Shown here piece by piece: positions 18,730 through 29,079 of a DNA stretch of 64,000 bases (within the stretch, counting starts at the first letter, position 1; each line of letters starts with the position of its first letter). Under the pieces are notes generated by a model. That model saw nothing but the letters and a program-made list of their open reading frames with translations, searched no databases and was not told the origin of the DNA. Origin of the DNA: Neptunicoccus cionae (GTDB taxonomy: Bacteria > Pseudomonadota > Alphaproteobacteria > Rhodobacterales > Rhodobacteraceae); the NCBI RefSeq assembly GCF_014643735.1, contig NZ_BMKA01000008.1:1-64000 (forward strand), read 5' to 3'. The translations under genes and the position numbers were made by a program.

Positions 18730-19692
18730 TTAGCGGCAGTACGTCCCGCCGCCACGGTGTTTTGCCACGTCAAAGTGGAAATGGTCCTGATGGAACCGGT
18801 TCGATTTGGGGCCAAGCACAGTGCGAAACGGTCCGCAGGCGGTTTTGTGCAGGCGCTTCAGCGTCGGCCCGTCCTCGCCCGAGCGCCAGCCGCGAAGGAC
18901 GCTCATGCTGGTCCCGTTCTTTAGCACGAACCCCGCTATATCCACGGCGTTTCCTTTGGCGTGCTCTGACAGTTTGCCCCGCTTCGCGCTGTTGCGATTG
19001 CGACAGGAATAGCTGGCGATCAGCTGAATACTGGCCAGCCCGCCGCCTTTGGTCCCCACAGTGGGTTTGGCGGAATCATGGACCCAGCGATACAGCGCGC
19101 GGGCCGCATCACAGCCGATCAGCGCCTCGCGGGTCAATTTGATACCGTCGATCTCTGATACCTTCACAGGTTTTGCAATGCCACAAGCGCCTTTGCCTCG
19201 CACCCTTTTGACCGAATACCCGCGTATACCGCGCAATCCACAGACAGAGCCGTTCAGACTGTATTTCGTCGCCCGATCCTTGCGCTTGGCCATTGCCAGT
19301 TGAAACCCTTCGGGCCGCGCTTGGGGGCGCGGGGACATCAACAATCCATCCCGCGCGATCTGGCGGGAGGACACGGTCACGGATTGCCCGATCCCGTCGC
19401 CCGCATCCGCGCGCGTTGTGACAACAGCCGCCTTGGTCAGTTTCTGCGCGACCACATCTTCAGTGATCGTCTGCTCCAGCACCACCTTATGAACCGCAAC
19501 GCTGGACGCTGTCCGGCCCGTATCGAAACGGCGCAGTTTCGGGCGCGGTGCAACCAGCGGGGCCGCCGTCGGATTGAACTGCTGCGCCAAAGCAAGCGGG
19601 CGCAGTCGGGGGCGTTGATCCGACGATTGCGCAATGGCGGTGCCTGTTATCAGGACCACACAGGCCATCAGAGGTATCCGCCAGTGCGCCAT
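18730..19692 (-). CDS. Extensin-like (DacB/LAS-type) secreted protein
   Basis: This 320-residue exported protein has a signal peptide (MAHWRIPLMACVVLITGTAIA), a basic low-complexity linker (about 25-155) and a C-terminal extensin-like domain. The domain carries SEHAKGNAVDIAGF and NRFHQDHFHFD, whose histidines and aspartate match metal ligands of the LAS peptidase fold. It has several paired cysteines. A peptidoglycan peptidase role is plausible but unproven. It begins 2 nt after the tyrA stop, so it is translated from the same operon. Confidence 0.85.
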   Translation of the reverse strand: MAHWRIPLMACVVLITGTAIAQSSDQRPRLRPLALAQQFNPTAAPLVAPRPKLRRFDTGRTASSVAVHKVVLEQTITEDVVAQKLTKAAVVTTRADAGDGIGQSVTVSSRQIARDGLLMSPRPQARPEGFQLAMAKRKDRATKYSLNGSVCGLRGIRGYSVKRVRGKGACGIAKPVKVSEIDGIKLTREALIGCDAARALYRWVHDSAKPTVGTKGGGLASIQLIASYSCRNRNSAKRGKLSEHAKGNAVDIAGFVLKNGTSMSVLRGWRSGEDGPTLKRLHKTACGPFRTVLGPKSNRFHQDHFHFDVAKHRGGGTYCR

Positions 19693-19694
19693 TG

Positions 19695-20618
19695 TCAGTC
19701 TCCTTCTTTCGGGTAGCGCCCGAAGTTCGGTGCATTCGTGTCTTGCCCTGCATCAATAATGCTACGGCGGATTGCACGGGTGCGCGTAAAATGGTCGAAC
19801 AACTGCTCTCCGTCACCGCGCCGTATGGCCCGTTGCAGATCGAACAGCTCTTCGGTGAAACGCCCCAGTATTTCCAGCGTTGCTTCTTTGTTGTTGAGAA
19901 AAACATCCCGCCACATCGTAGGATCAGAGGCCGCAATACGCGTAAAATCACGAAAACCGGCGGCAGAGAAATCAATCACTTCCTTATTCGCCACCCGCTG
20001 CAAATCATCGGCCACACCCACCATCGTATAAGCGATCAAATGCGGCGTGTGGCTTGTGACAGCAAGCACGAGGTCATGGTGTTCGGCGTCCATTTCTTCG
20101 ACATTGGCGCCCATTTCGGACCAAAGCTGTTTCAGGCGATCCACATAAGCGCGGTCCGTTTCCGGCAGCGGAGTAAACAGGCACCAGCGATTATTGAACA
20201 GATCGGCAAAGCCCGCGTGCGGGCCGGAATGTTCCGTCCCTGCCAGCGGGTGTGCGGGGATAAAATGCACATGATCGGGCATATGGGGTTGCACCGCGTC
20301 GATAATCGCTTTCTTGACCGATCCCACATCGGAAACCGTGGCATCCTGCGCCAGATGCGGGGCGATTTCCTGTGCAATCGACCCCATCACACCGACCGGC
20401 ACACAAAGCACCACCAGATCCGCGTCCTTAACTGCCTCGGCAGCGGTGTCGAACACAGCGTCCACCAGCCCGATTTCCAGCGCGGTTTTCCGTGTTTCTG
20501 CTGATCTGGCATGGCCGACGATCTCACCTGCCAGCCCAGCGCGGCGCATCGCTTTCGCCATAGAGCCCGCGATCAGCCCCAGCCCGATCAGGGCGACCTT
20601 GTTGTAAAGCTGCGTCAT
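19695..20618 (-). CDS. tyrA: Prephenate/arogenate dehydrogenase
   Basis: TyrA oxidatively decarboxylates prephenate or arogenate for tyrosine synthesis. The 307 residues have an N-terminal Rossmann fold with [10 protein letters not shown] (about 12-21), the conserved [13 protein letters not shown] segment and a helical dimerisation domain containing [12 protein letters not shown]. The start at 20618 overlaps the hisC stop by 4 nt (ATGA), so the two are translationally coupled; the open frame continues 17 codons upstream inside hisC. The hisC neighbour suggests that the aminotransferase also serves aromatic amino acids. Cofactor and substrate choice cannot be read here. Confidence 0.95.
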   Translation of the reverse strand: MTQLYNKVALIGLGLIAGSMAKAMRRAGLAGEIVGHARSAETRKTALEIGLVDAVFDTAAEAVKDADLVVLCVPVGVMGSIAQEIAPHLAQDATVSDVGSVKKAIIDAVQPHMPDHVHFIPAHPLAGTEHSGPHAGFADLFNNRWCLFTPLPETDRAYVDRLKQLWSEMGANVEEMDAEHHDLVLAVTSHTPHLIAYTMVGVADDLQRVANKEVIDFSAAGFRDFTRIAASDPTMWRDVFLNNKEATLEILGRFTEELFDLQRAIRRGDGEQLFDHFTRTRAIRRSIIDAGQDTNAPNFGRYPKEGD

Positions 20619-21706
20619 TCTTCCCAGCCTTCCTTGAACACGGAAAGAACAGCGACCACACGTTTGCAATCAGCGCCTTTGCCCACAGTAATCCGCAGAC
20701 AGTCCGGCAGGCCGTAGCTTTTCACGGCCCGCACAATCAGCCCTTCAGAACTTAGCGCCTGATCCGCGGCATCGGCTTCGGCCTCTGAACCGAAACGGGC
20801 CAGCACGAAGTTCCCCATCGACGGATCACAGGCAATCCCGAGCGCGCCCAGCTCTGCGTGCAGGTAATCGCGCCATTCGGCGTTCAGGCGCTGGCATTTG
20901 GCTGTGTAGTCCACATCCAGCATTGCCGCCTCTGCCGCCGCAAGCCCGCCTGCGTTCACGTTGAACGGCCCGCGCACCCGTTGCAGGGTCTGGATGACCT
21001 CCAACGGACCATAGCCCCAGCCGACACGCAAACCGCCCAGCCCGTAAATCTTGGAAAACGTGCGGGTCATAAAGATATTTTCGCGCTGTTCTACAAGGCT
21101 GGCATGGCCGTCAAAACCTTCGACATACTCCGCATATGCCCCGTCCAGCACCAGCAGCGCTTGTTCCGGCAGACCCTCCGCCAGCCGCGCGACTTCCTCT
21201 TCGGAAATCATCGTGCCCGTGGGATTGTTCGGGTTGGCGATGAACACCAGCTTGGTGTTTTCATTCGCCGCTTCCAGCAGGGCATCCACATCTGTGGTCC
21301 GTTCTATTTCGCGCACCGCAACGGGCGTGGCTCCTGCCGCCTGCGCGCAAAGTTTATACATCAGGAAGCCGTGCTCGGTGAACAGAACTTCATCCCCTGC
21401 CCCCGCATAAGCCTGACACAGAAAGGAAATCAGCTCATCCGAGCCGTTGGAACAGATAATCCGCTCCGCATCAAGATCATGTACTTTGGCAATGGCCGCC
21501 CGCAATTCACTGTGATCAGAGGACGGATAGACATGCAGATTGCCCGCCACGGAACGATAGGCTTGCTTGGCTTTCTCACTTGCCCCCCAAGGGTTTTCGT
21601 TACTGCTGAGCTTTACCGTATTGGACACCCCGTCCACATGGGCCTTGCCACCCACGTAAAGTTCGATGTCCATAATGCCCGGTTGTGGCTGAATGCGCGT
21701 CGTCAT
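20615..21706 (-). CDS. hisC: Histidinol-phosphate/aromatic aminotransferase
   Basis: This PLP-dependent class I/II aminotransferase of 363 residues has the SNENPWG substrate segment, ANPNNPTG at 158-165, the YAEY segment after the cofactor-binding aspartate, and Schiff-base lysine K219 in [16 protein letters not shown]. It converts imidazole-acetol phosphate to histidinol phosphate, and HisC homologues next to tyrA often also transaminate phenylpyruvate or prephenate. The start is at 21706. The operon order is hisC-tyrA-extensin-like. Confidence 0.93.
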   Translation of the reverse strand: MTTRIQPQPGIMDIELYVGGKAHVDGVSNTVKLSSNENPWGASEKAKQAYRSVAGNLHVYPSSDHSELRAAIAKVHDLDAERIICSNGSDELISFLCQAYAGAGDEVLFTEHGFLMYKLCAQAAGATPVAVREIERTTDVDALLEAANENTKLVFIANPNNPTGTMISEEEVARLAEGLPEQALLVLDGAYAEYVEGFDGHASLVEQRENIFMTRTFSKIYGLGGLRVGWGYGPLEVIQTLQRVRGPFNVNAGGLAAAEAAMLDVDYTAKCQRLNAEWRDYLHAELGALGIACDPSMGNFVLARFGSEAEADAADQALSSEGLIVRAVKSYGLPDCLRITVGKGADCKRVVAVLSVFKEGWEE

Positions 21707-21779
21707 CTCACGTTATCCTTTTGGTATTCTGCGCCCGTGTGTAGCGGCGCAGCCCCCCCTGATAAAGCATTAATAGGCT

Positions 21780-24002
21780 TTAATAGAAGGTCTGGGGGTC
21801 GATATCTATGCTGATGCGCAGATTATTGGGCGGCTTTATGCTGGCATGCCAAGCGGCCAGCGCAGGTTGCAGCACGGTGCCTTTGTCCGCCTTCACCAGA
21901 ATTCGGACGCGGTGGCGGCCCCGCACACGGGCAATGGGCGCCGGCGCAGGTCCGAAGATTTCCGCATTGATCCGGCGTAACGGTTCGGCATTGCGCACCA
22001 TATACTGCGCCACGTCAAACACCTGTGCCAGATCGGGACCGGACAGCACGATGCCGGCCATGCGCCCGAACGGTGGCACGCCCGCCTGTTCCCGCTGGGC
22101 GGCTTCTGCGGCCCAAAATTCCTCTTCGTCGCCGGTCAGAATCGCCTGAATCACCGGATGCTCCGGTTGCAGGGTCTGGATGTATGCGGTGCCTTTTTTG
22201 TCGGCCCGCCCCGCACGCCCTGCCACCTGCCGGATCAACTGAAAGGTCCGCTCGGCCGCGCGCAAATCGCTGCCTTGCAGACCGAGGTCTGCATCAATCA
22301 CCCCAACACAGGTCAGCAGCGGAAAGTTATGCCCTTTGGCCACAAGCTGGGTTCCGATAATGATGTCAGCCTCACCTTCTGCGATGGATTTGATCCGCTC
22401 CTTCAGGTTCCGCGCGGTCATCGACATATCCGACGACAGCACCGCAATCCGCGCATCGGGGAACCGTTCCACGGCTTCTTCGGCCAGACGCTCTACGCCC
22501 GGACCAACCGCTGCCAGTTTGCCTTCCACCTGACAGGATGGACAAGCCTCGGGCATCGGTTTGGTTTCACCGCACTGGTGGCACATCAGACGCCCCTGAA
22601 AGCGGTGTTCCACCATCCGTGCATCACAATCGTCACAACCGATCTGGTGGCCACAGGCCCGACAGACCGTCACCGGCGCATAGCCGCGACGGTTCAGGAA
22701 CAGTAACGACTGTTCCTTACGCTCCAGTCTGGAAAACACCTCCCGTGCCAGACTGTCGGAAATCCACCGCCCGCTCGGCAGTTCTTCCTTACGCAGGTCA
22801 ATCGCCTTCATCTCGGGCAGCTCCGCCGCGCCGAACCGTTGTGCCAGATCAAAGCGCTCGTATTTGCCTGCCCGCGCATTGGCCCAGCTTTCAAGTGAGG
22901 GCGTGGCACTGGCCAGCACCACAGAGGCACCGCAAATAGAAGCGCGTAGAACGGCCATATCCCGCGCATTGTAAAGAACACCGTCTTCCTGCTTGTAGGA
23001 CTGGTCGTGTTCTTCATCCACAACGATCAGCCCAAGGTTTTGAAACGGCAGATAAAGCGAGGACCGCGCCCCCACCACAAGCTGTGCCTTGCCTTCGCCC
23101 ACCATACGCCAGCAGCGCCGACGTTCAGTCACTGTGACACCTGAATGCCATTCCGCAGGACGCGCCCCGAAGCGCTGTTCTACACGGTCAAGAAACTCTA
23201 CCGTCAGGGCAATTTCCGGCAGCAGCACCAGCGCCTGCCGCCCTTGTGCGAGACATTCGGCAACAGCTTCAAGGTACACTTCGGTCTTGCCCGACCCCGT
23301 CACGCCTTTCAGCAGGCTGGTGCCATAGGTCTTTGAGCCCACCTTGTCCCGCAGCAAAGCCGACACCCGCGCCTGATCGCCGGTTAGCTCCTTACCGGCG
23401 TGATGTGCATCCAGATGCGGATAGGGCAGATCGCGCGGGGTTTCGTATTCAACAAGCACCCCCTGCTTCATCAAACCCTTCACCACAGAAGATGTCACAC
23501 CCGCCAGCGTAGACAGTTCACCCGCCGTAAAACGCACACCGCCGTGGTCTTCCAGAACGCCGATCACCTTCTCCCGCGCAGGGGTCATCCGGTCCGGTTC
23601 CTTGTCCCCCAGCCCGTAAATCTTGCGCATTCCGGGGGGATCGGTCAGGCCGGGGGCACGGGTCGCCAGCCGCAGCATAGCCGACAGCGGCGTTAGCGTG
23701 TAATCCCCGACACGGGCCAGAAACTTTTGCATTTCCTCACGCATAGGGGGCACATCAATCACCCCGATGACAGAGCGGACTTTCTTCGGGTCATACCCGC
23801 CCTGCCCTGCGCCCCAGATCACGCCGATCACCTTGCGCGGACCAAGGGGCACCTCAACATAGGCACCCAGAAAACAGCCCCCCGCAGGGGCCTTGTAATC
23901 CAGCAACCGGTCGAGCGGCTGCGTGGTCAGGACAGCAACAAGCTGACCCGCTTCAAAATAGCTTTGATCGGTATATTCAGGCACGATATGCGGGGTTCTC
24001 AT
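21780..24002 (-). CDS. priA: Primosomal protein PriA (replication restart helicase)
   Basis: PriA recognises stalled forks and reloads the replisome. The 740-residue protein shows an N-terminal DNA-binding domain, a superfamily 2 helicase core with Walker [13 protein letters not shown] and [10 protein letters not shown], and the zinc-binding insertion with cysteines in [14 protein letters not shown] and later [18 protein letters not shown]. The motif V/VI region [13 protein letters not shown] and RQVAGRAGR is intact. I use the ATG at 24002. The open frame runs 40 codons further, overlapping the divergent aldolase gene. The ribosome site is weak. Confidence 0.97.
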   Translation of the reverse strand: MRTPHIVPEYTDQSYFEAGQLVAVLTTQPLDRLLDYKAPAGGCFLGAYVEVPLGPRKVIGVIWGAGQGGYDPKKVRSVIGVIDVPPMREEMQKFLARVGDYTLTPLSAMLRLATRAPGLTDPPGMRKIYGLGDKEPDRMTPAREKVIGVLEDHGGVRFTAGELSTLAGVTSSVVKGLMKQGVLVEYETPRDLPYPHLDAHHAGKELTGDQARVSALLRDKVGSKTYGTSLLKGVTGSGKTEVYLEAVAECLAQGRQALVLLPEIALTVEFLDRVEQRFGARPAEWHSGVTVTERRRCWRMVGEGKAQLVVGARSSLYLPFQNLGLIVVDEEHDQSYKQEDGVLYNARDMAVLRASICGASVVLASATPSLESWANARAGKYERFDLAQRFGAAELPEMKAIDLRKEELPSGRWISDSLAREVFSRLERKEQSLLFLNRRGYAPVTVCRACGHQIGCDDCDARMVEHRFQGRLMCHQCGETKPMPEACPSCQVEGKLAAVGPGVERLAEEAVERFPDARIAVLSSDMSMTARNLKERIKSIAEGEADIIIGTQLVAKGHNFPLLTCVGVIDADLGLQGSDLRAAERTFQLIRQVAGRAGRADKKGTAYIQTLQPEHPVIQAILTGDEEEFWAAEAAQREQAGVPPFGRMAGIVLSGPDLAQVFDVAQYMVRNAEPLRRINAEIFGPAPAPIARVRGRHRVRILVKADKGTVLQPALAAWHASIKPPNNLRISIDIDPQTFY

Positions 24003-24085
24003 TCGGGACGGGTTGCGATAAACCCCAACATGACACCTGCGCAAGCCACGCGCAAGAAACCAACCGGACACAAGGAACCCCAAAA

Positions 24086-24739
24086 ATGAAATTTTTTGTT
24101 GATACCGCCGATGTGGATGCAATCGCCGAACTGAACGATCTGGGCTTTGTGGACGGGGTGACTACCAACCCCTCCCTGATCATGAAATCGGGCCGTGACA
24201 TTCTGGAAGTAACCAAAGAAATCTGCGGCATGATCGACGGTCCGGTCAGCGCCGAAGTTGTGGCTCTGAACTATGACGACATGATCAAGGAAGGCCGCAA
24301 GCTGGCCAAGATCGCGGAAAACATTGCCGTGAAAGTGCCGCTGACATGGGACGGTCTGAAAACCTGTAAGACGCTTTCCGAAGAAGGCACAATGGTTAAC
24401 GTGACCCTGTGTTTCTCGGCCAATCAGGCGCTGCTGGCGGCCAAAGCCGGTGCTTCCTTTATCTCTCCGTTCATCGGGCGTCTGGACGATATCAACATCG
24501 ACGGGTTGCAACTGATCGAAGATATTCGCGTGATTTACGACAATTACGCCTACGAAACAGAGATCCTCGCGGCTTCGATCCGCACGGTGAACCACGTGTC
24601 CGATTGTGCCAAAATTGGCGCAGATGTTGTGACTGCGCCACCAAATGTTCTGCAAAACCTTGCAAAACACCCTCTGACAGATCAAGGTCTTGAGGCATTT
24701 ATGAAGGATTGGGCGAAGACAGGGCAAAAGATCCTGTAA
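24086..24739 (+). CDS. fsa: Fructose-6-phosphate aldolase/transaldolase-like enzyme
   Basis: This short transaldolase-family enzyme of 217 residues has K83 in [12 protein letters not shown] as the Schiff-base lysine, the N-terminal signature FVDTADV and GVTTNPSLI, and the late [15 protein letters not shown]. It acts on fructose 6-phosphate or sedoheptulose 7-phosphate in central carbon flow. Sequence alone does not separate FSA from the small TAL type, so the symbol is tentative. It is divergent from priA and followed by DUF484-xerC. Confidence 0.88.
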   Translation: MKFFVDTADVDAIAELNDLGFVDGVTTNPSLIMKSGRDILEVTKEICGMIDGPVSAEVVALNYDDMIKEGRKLAKIAENIAVKVPLTWDGLKTCKTLSEEGTMVNVTLCFSANQALLAAKAGASFISPFIGRLDDINIDGLQLIEDIRVIYDNYAYETEILAASIRTVNHVSDCAKIGADVVTAPPNVLQNLAKHPLTDQGLEAFMKDWAKTGQKIL

Positions 24740-24767
24740 CGTCCGCAGTAGTTACGAGGCGTAGCGA

Positions 24768-25484
24768 ATGGCAGAGCAAGCGAAACCGCAGGACGCGGTG
24801 CGTGAACATATCCTATCCGACCCTATTCAGGTTCTCGAAGACCGCGACATCATGCGCGCGCTTATCTCGGCAGACGAGGTAGCGCGCGGCAAGAATGTCA
24901 TCGACCTGCGCGCCATCGCGCTGGAGCGGCTAGAGGCCCGTTTGAACCGGCTGGAAGACACGCATCGCCATGTGATCGCAGCGGCCTATGACAATCTGGC
25001 CAGTACCAACCAGATCCATCGGGCCACGCTCGCCATTCTCGAACCCAAGACCTTTGCCGAATTTCTTGTCCTGTTGCAGGAAGAATTGGGCCGCATCCTG
25101 AATGTGGCCTCGGCCCGACTGGTGCTGGAAAGTCCCGCCGCGACGCCCGATATGGAAGACCAGCTTCAGGCAGAGTTCGGCAGCGGTGTGTGCTTTTGCG
25201 CCCCCGGTGCTGTGAATGATTACATCTTGCGCGGCCGCAGTTCTGCCGGTCGCCCAGTGACCCTTCGCACCATCCATGATCCCGATCCGGTGCTGTTTGG
25301 CGATGCCGTCGATAAGGTGACATCCGAAGCCCTGCTGCGGCTTGATCTGGGCAAGGGCAACCTGCCTGCGATGCTGGTGCTCGGCTCTGCCAGCAATGAC
25401 CAGTTCACCCCGCAAAAAGGCGCGGATCTTCTGGTCTTTTTCGCCAGCGCTTTCGAACGTGTGCTGCGCCGCTGGCTGAACTGA
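24768..25484 (+). CDS. DUF484 protein
   Basis: This 238-residue cytosolic protein of the DUF484 family has an N-terminal helix pair ending in a short coiled coil (LERLEARLNRLEDTHRHVIAAAYDNL region, about 45-80). A GAF-like domain (about 95-235) follows. DUF484 genes are regularly found directly upstream of xerC, and that is the case here: its stop overlaps the xerC start by one base (TGATG). Its function is unknown. Confidence 0.9.
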   Translation: MAEQAKPQDAVREHILSDPIQVLEDRDIMRALISADEVARGKNVIDLRAIALERLEARLNRLEDTHRHVIAAAYDNLASTNQIHRATLAILEPKTFAEFLVLLQEELGRILNVASARLVLESPAATPDMEDQLQAEFGSGVCFCAPGAVNDYILRGRSSAGRPVTLRTIHDPDPVLFGDAVDKVTSEALLRLDLGKGNLPAMLVLGSASNDQFTPQKGADLLVFFASAFERVLRRWLN

Positions 25485-26404
25485 TGACCGCGCAAAGCGG
25501 CGCTTTTGATCTTTTGGGCCGCTGGCTGGCGAGCATTACAGCCTTGCAAGGCGCTTCTGCCAAAACGGTCGAGGCCTATCAGCGGGACGTTTCGGGGTTT
25601 CTAGGGTTTTTGGCGAACCATTTCGGCGGCGATCTGGGGAAGGCCAAGCTCGGCACGGTTAAAATCACCGACATGCGGGCATGGATGGCCCATGAGCGGC
25701 GGCGCGGTGTGGGTCCACGTTCTCTCGCGCGGGAACTCTCGGCGGTGAAATCCTTCTATCGCTGGCTCGGAGAGGCCGAGGGCATAGAAGTCACCGCCCC
25801 ACTGGCGACACGCGCGCCAAAGTTCAAAGCCCAACTGCCCCGCCCCGTGGCGAAAGATCAAGCGAAGGCCATGATCGAAACGGTGGAGTTTCAAACGCAA
25901 GACGGCTGGACCGGCGCAAGGGATACTGCGGTGATCACCCTGCTTTACGGGTGCGGCCTGCGAATCTCCGAAGCACTGGGCCTGACATTCGCCGCTGTAC
26001 CACTGGGAGAGACTTTGCGGATTCGCGGCAAGGGCGACAAGGACCGTGTGGTGCCTGTACTTCCCGCTGCCCGTAAGGCCGTGGGCAGCTACCTCGCGCT
26101 TTGTCCATTCAGTCACACTGCGGAAACGCCGCTATTTCTGGGCAAGAAAGGCAAGGTCCTGAACCCGCGCCACATCCAGAAAGTGATGGAACAGACGCGG
26201 ATGCAGCTTGGCATGCCAGCCACGGCCACCCCCCATGCCATGCGCCATTCCTTTGCGACCCACCTTCTGGAAGCCGGCGGAGACTTGCGCGCGATACAGG
26301 AATTGCTGGGCCATGCCTCGCTTTCAACGACGCAAGCCTATACCGCTTTGGATCAGGCCCATTTGATGGCCGTTTACAGAAAAGCCCATCCAAAAGCCGG
26401 ATAA
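25484..26404 (+). CDS. xerC: Tyrosine recombinase XerC
   Basis: This 306-residue site-specific recombinase acts with XerD at dif to resolve chromosome dimers. It has an N-terminal SAM-like core-binding domain (about 10-110) and a catalytic domain with the full R-K-H-R-H-Y set: R160 in GCGLRISEAL, K183 in RGKGDKDRVVPV, H251 and R254 in HAMRHSFATHLL, H277 in LLGHASLSTT and nucleophile Y286. The DUF484 neighbour supports the housekeeping XerC assignment over a phage integrase. Confidence 0.95.
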   Translation: MTAQSGAFDLLGRWLASITALQGASAKTVEAYQRDVSGFLGFLANHFGGDLGKAKLGTVKITDMRAWMAHERRRGVGPRSLARELSAVKSFYRWLGEAEGIEVTAPLATRAPKFKAQLPRPVAKDQAKAMIETVEFQTQDGWTGARDTAVITLLYGCGLRISEALGLTFAAVPLGETLRIRGKGDKDRVVPVLPAARKAVGSYLALCPFSHTAETPLFLGKKGKVLNPRHIQKVMEQTRMQLGMPATATPHAMRHSFATHLLEAGGDLRAIQELLGHASLSTTQAYTALDQAHLMAVYRKAHPKAG

Positions 26405-26430
26405 ACATCGCCTTATTTGCAAAAACCTAT

Positions 26431-27135
26431 ATGAAGCCGCCCATGACACATCAAATCAAAGCTCTCTCCGTTCATCTTTTCACAGCCACCGGCGCGGTGT
26501 TTGCCATGCTTGCCATGCTGGCAGCGGCGCAGTCACAATGGGACCTGATGTTCCTGTGGCTGGTGGTGGCCTTTGTGGTGGACGGGATCGACGGACCTCT
26601 AGCGCGCAAGTACGATGTGAAAACCCATGCACCGCAGTATGACGGTTTGATCCTTGATCTGATTATCGACTATCTGACCTATATCTTCATTCCCGCCTTC
26701 GCGCTGTTCCAAAGCGGGTTGCTGCCGGACTGGACGGGCTGGATTTGTATCCTCGTGATCACCTTCACATCGGCGCTGTATATGGTGGACACGCGGATGA
26801 AGACCAAGGACAACAGCTTTTCCGGCTTTCCGGCCACGTGGAATATGCTGATTCTGGTGATCTTTGCCACCGAGCCGAATTTCTGGGTGACGCTGTTTCT
26901 GGTGGTGGCCTGCGCTATCACCATGTTCACGCCGCTGAAGTTCATTCACCCCGTACGCACCGAACGGTGGCGCTGGCTGAGCCTGCCTGTGGCGCTGGTC
27001 TGGACCGCTGCGGCGGCTATGGCCGCTTGGGTCGACTTTCACCCCGGACCCGGTGTGATACTGGTACTGGCAGCCACCAGCATTTACCTGCTGGTTGCCG
27101 GTATCCTGCAACAGGTCTTCCCGCAAAAAGCCTGA
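26431..27135 (+). CDS. pcs: Phosphatidylcholine synthase
   Basis: Pcs condenses choline with CDP-diacylglycerol to make phosphatidylcholine in one step. The 234-residue protein has about seven to eight membrane helices and a CDP-alcohol phosphotransferase motif with wide spacing, DGPLAR then x12 then G-x3-D-x3-D, as expected for bacterial Pcs. Two in-frame ATGs (26431 and 26443) are possible starts. It lies 26 bases after xerC. The enzyme implies choline uptake or availability. Confidence 0.9.
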   Translation: MKPPMTHQIKALSVHLFTATGAVFAMLAMLAAAQSQWDLMFLWLVVAFVVDGIDGPLARKYDVKTHAPQYDGLILDLIIDYLTYIFIPAFALFQSGLLPDWTGWICILVITFTSALYMVDTRMKTKDNSFSGFPATWNMLILVIFATEPNFWVTLFLVVACAITMFTPLKFIHPVRTERWRWLSLPVALVWTAAAAMAAWVDFHPGPGVILVLAATSIYLLVAGILQQVFPQKA

Positions 27136-27148
27136 ACGCCTAGACGAT

Positions 27149-27985
27149 TCAAAACCGGATCGCGATCACACCCAGAACAATCACAAGGGCCGCAAGCAAC
27201 TTGCCTGTGTCTGCCTTGTCCTTGAAGAACAGCACCCCGATCAGGACTGCAAAAAGGACGGAGACTTCTCGTAGGGCCGTGACCAGCGCGATAGGGGCGA
27301 CCGTCATTGCCCAGACCGCGATCCAGTAGGCCACGACCGAGGCCAGTCCTGCAATCATTCCCAGCGCCCAAACCCTTGGGGAGCGCGGCAACACCGCGCG
27401 ACCGCGTATCGCAAGCCCGCCAATTGTGAACAGGAACGCATCAAGGAAAAACAGCCACCCGACAAAGCCCGATGCATGGCCGGAGGCGCGCGCGCCCATG
27501 CCATCAAACAGCGAATACCCCGCCGTTCCAACCGCCGCCATCAACGCATAAGGGATAAGGGCGCGTTCTTCCCCGTGTGTGAAGACCCCTTTCGCCATCA
27601 AAACAATACCAAGCCCAACCAGCAGAATGCCCCCGATCTGCGTAGCGCTGACGACGTCGGGTAAGATCAACAGGCTGACCCCCAGAACAATCATCGGCGC
27701 TGTGCCACGGGCGATGGGGTACACGCGGCTGAGGTCTCCGCGCATATAGGCGATGGTCAGGAAAGACTTGTAGATCAGATGAAACAGCACCGATCCGGCA
27801 AGAAGCCACCATGCCTCTGGGGCGGGGGCCGGAAAGACCGCGATCATCACCAGCCCGATCAGCCCGTGGGCGATGGAAAGCAGCACCATGCCCTGAAACT
27901 TGTTCTCGCCGAACTTGATAATGGCGTTCCAACTGGCGTGAAGCAGGGCCGCGAACAAGACAGCGGCAAAGACAGCGACGGACAT
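27149..27985 (-). CDS. EamA/DMT-superfamily transporter
   Basis: This 278-residue protein has about ten hydrophobic helices arranged as two EamA repeats (about 1-130 and 145-278). Recognisable features are LLHASWNAIIKFG near the start and ALREVSVLFAVLIGVLFFKDK in the second repeat. Family members export amino acids or other small metabolites, but the substrate here is unknown. It converges on pcs with a 13-nt gap and is followed upstream by ogt (10-nt gap), likely in one transcript. Confidence 0.88.
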   Translation of the reverse strand: MSVAVFAAVLFAALLHASWNAIIKFGENKFQGMVLLSIAHGLIGLVMIAVFPAPAPEAWWLLAGSVLFHLIYKSFLTIAYMRGDLSRVYPIARGTAPMIVLGVSLLILPDVVSATQIGGILLVGLGIVLMAKGVFTHGEERALIPYALMAAVGTAGYSLFDGMGARASGHASGFVGWLFFLDAFLFTIGGLAIRGRAVLPRSPRVWALGMIAGLASVVAYWIAVWAMTVAPIALVTALREVSVLFAVLIGVLFFKDKADTGKLLAALVIVLGVIAIRF

Positions 27986-27995
27986 GAGCGACCTT

Positions 27996-28451
27996 TCAGA
28001 TCAGCAGGGAATAGGCGCCTTCGCCTTGCAGCAGTTTGACTTTGGTTTCCACCCCGCCAGCGCCGGAGAACCCTCCAAGATGCCCTGTGCCAACAACGCG
28101 GTGGCAGGGAATAATCACCGGAATAGGGTTGGAGCCGCAGGCCTGCCCGACAGGTTGTGCAGGCACACCAAGCGCAGTCGCGATATCCCCGTAGGTGCGC
28201 GTTTCGCCCTTGGGGATCGCGGACATCTGTGTGTAAACCTGCTGCTGGAAGTCAGTGCCCGCAGGGGCGAGCGGCAAGTCGAAACGATCAAGCCGGCCTT
28301 CGAAATAAGCGCCAAGTTGGTCGAGCCCTTCTTGAAGCAAAGCAGTGCACAGCCCTTCCTGTCGTTTGTCCCACAACAGTTCTGTGATCGCGTCATCCTG
28401 TTCAATCAGGGTCAGGGTGCCGACAGGTGTGTTTAGATAGGCTGCATTCAT
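27996..28451 (-). CDS. ogt: Methylated-DNA-protein-cysteine methyltransferase
   Basis: This suicide enzyme removes alkyl groups from O6-alkylguanine by transfer to its own cysteine. The 151-residue single-domain form (no Ada regulatory domain) has the acceptor cysteine C116 in IIPCHRVV, preceded by the helix-turn-helix segment TYGDIATALG and asparagine-containing CGSNPIPV. I choose the ATG at 28451, which has an AGGGA site upstream; the open frame begins 12 codons earlier. Confidence 0.95.
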   Translation of the reverse strand: MNAAYLNTPVGTLTLIEQDDAITELLWDKRQEGLCTALLQEGLDQLGAYFEGRLDRFDLPLAPAGTDFQQQVYTQMSAIPKGETRTYGDIATALGVPAQPVGQACGSNPIPVIIPCHRVVGTGHLGGFSGAGGVETKVKLLQGEGAYSLLI

Positions 28452-28561
28452 GGGCGCAGTGTTCCCTGCTTTGCGGTGCTTTGGCAAGCAGGATGTGGAG
28501 GCCAGATGTATCGTTGAGAGCGTATCGCGATGGGGTGTTTCCCATGAAACTCTGGTCGATC

Positions 28562-28651
28562 ACCCTGCATTAACGAAGCTTCATTTATGAAGCGTCTTGT
28601 ATCACGCGTCTTGTATGAAGCTTCATATAAGACGCTTCAAATTTGCAGGGT
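28562..28651. repeat. 90-bp compound palindromic intergenic element
   Basis: The element is bounded by an 8-bp inverted repeat (ACCCTGCA at 28562-28569, TGCAGGGT at 28644-28651). Inside are GAAGCTTC twice, a 14-bp palindrome TATGAAGCTTCATA, a direct repeat GCGTCTTGTAT, and the inverted pair GAAGCGTCTT/AAGACGCTTC. It lies in the 295-base gap between ogt and the DUF1491 gene, both on the minus strand. It could fold into a long imperfect hairpin, and it resembles a small non-coding mobile element or REP-like unit. I see no second copy in this window. Confidence 0.6.
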
Positions 28652-28746
28652 CATCCTTTTAACGCAGCAATATCAGCGCACTAAGATTTTCAGATTTTAG
28701 AGGAATTGATCTCGCGACCCCAGCGAACGCTCATGGCAACGCCACG

Positions 28747-29076
28747 TTATTCCCGCAGGCCCTCTTCATCCAACAAGTGCCGTCCGGCGCGGTCTTCTAC
28801 TTCAACAACCCAGATGTCAGGATCAAAAGACTGCTGGCGCCGCACCGCTTCGTCCACGTCCCGTTCGGCCCCTTCGGCTAACGTGACCCAGACGCGATTT
28901 CCATCCAGATCATAAGATCGCTGATAAAGCTTTGCAGACCCGTCCAAGGGCGCCAGTTTCACCAGAACCGCCCCTGCGGTGGCATCCCCGCGCGCAGTTA
29001 CAAAAGCCGCAATATCCGCCAGCGCAAGGCGCCGCAGATAGGCCTTAACCCAGAACTCGGCGGTCACACGGACCAC
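28747..29076 (-). CDS. DUF1491 protein
   Basis: This 109-residue cytosolic protein matches the alphaproteobacterial DUF1491 family. Features include an N-terminal helix with RVTAEFWVKAYLRRL, the central segment GDATAGAVLVKLAPLDG, and RRQQSFDPDIWVVEVEDR toward the end. Function is unknown. It starts with GTG three bases after the era stop, so it is translated as the last gene of the lepB-rnc-era group. Confidence 0.85.
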   Translation of the reverse strand: MVRVTAEFWVKAYLRRLALADIAAFVTARGDATAGAVLVKLAPLDGSAKLYQRSYDLDGNRVWVTLAEGAERDVDEAVRRQQSFDPDIWVVEVEDRAGRHLLDEEGLRE

Positions 29077-29079
29077 GGT

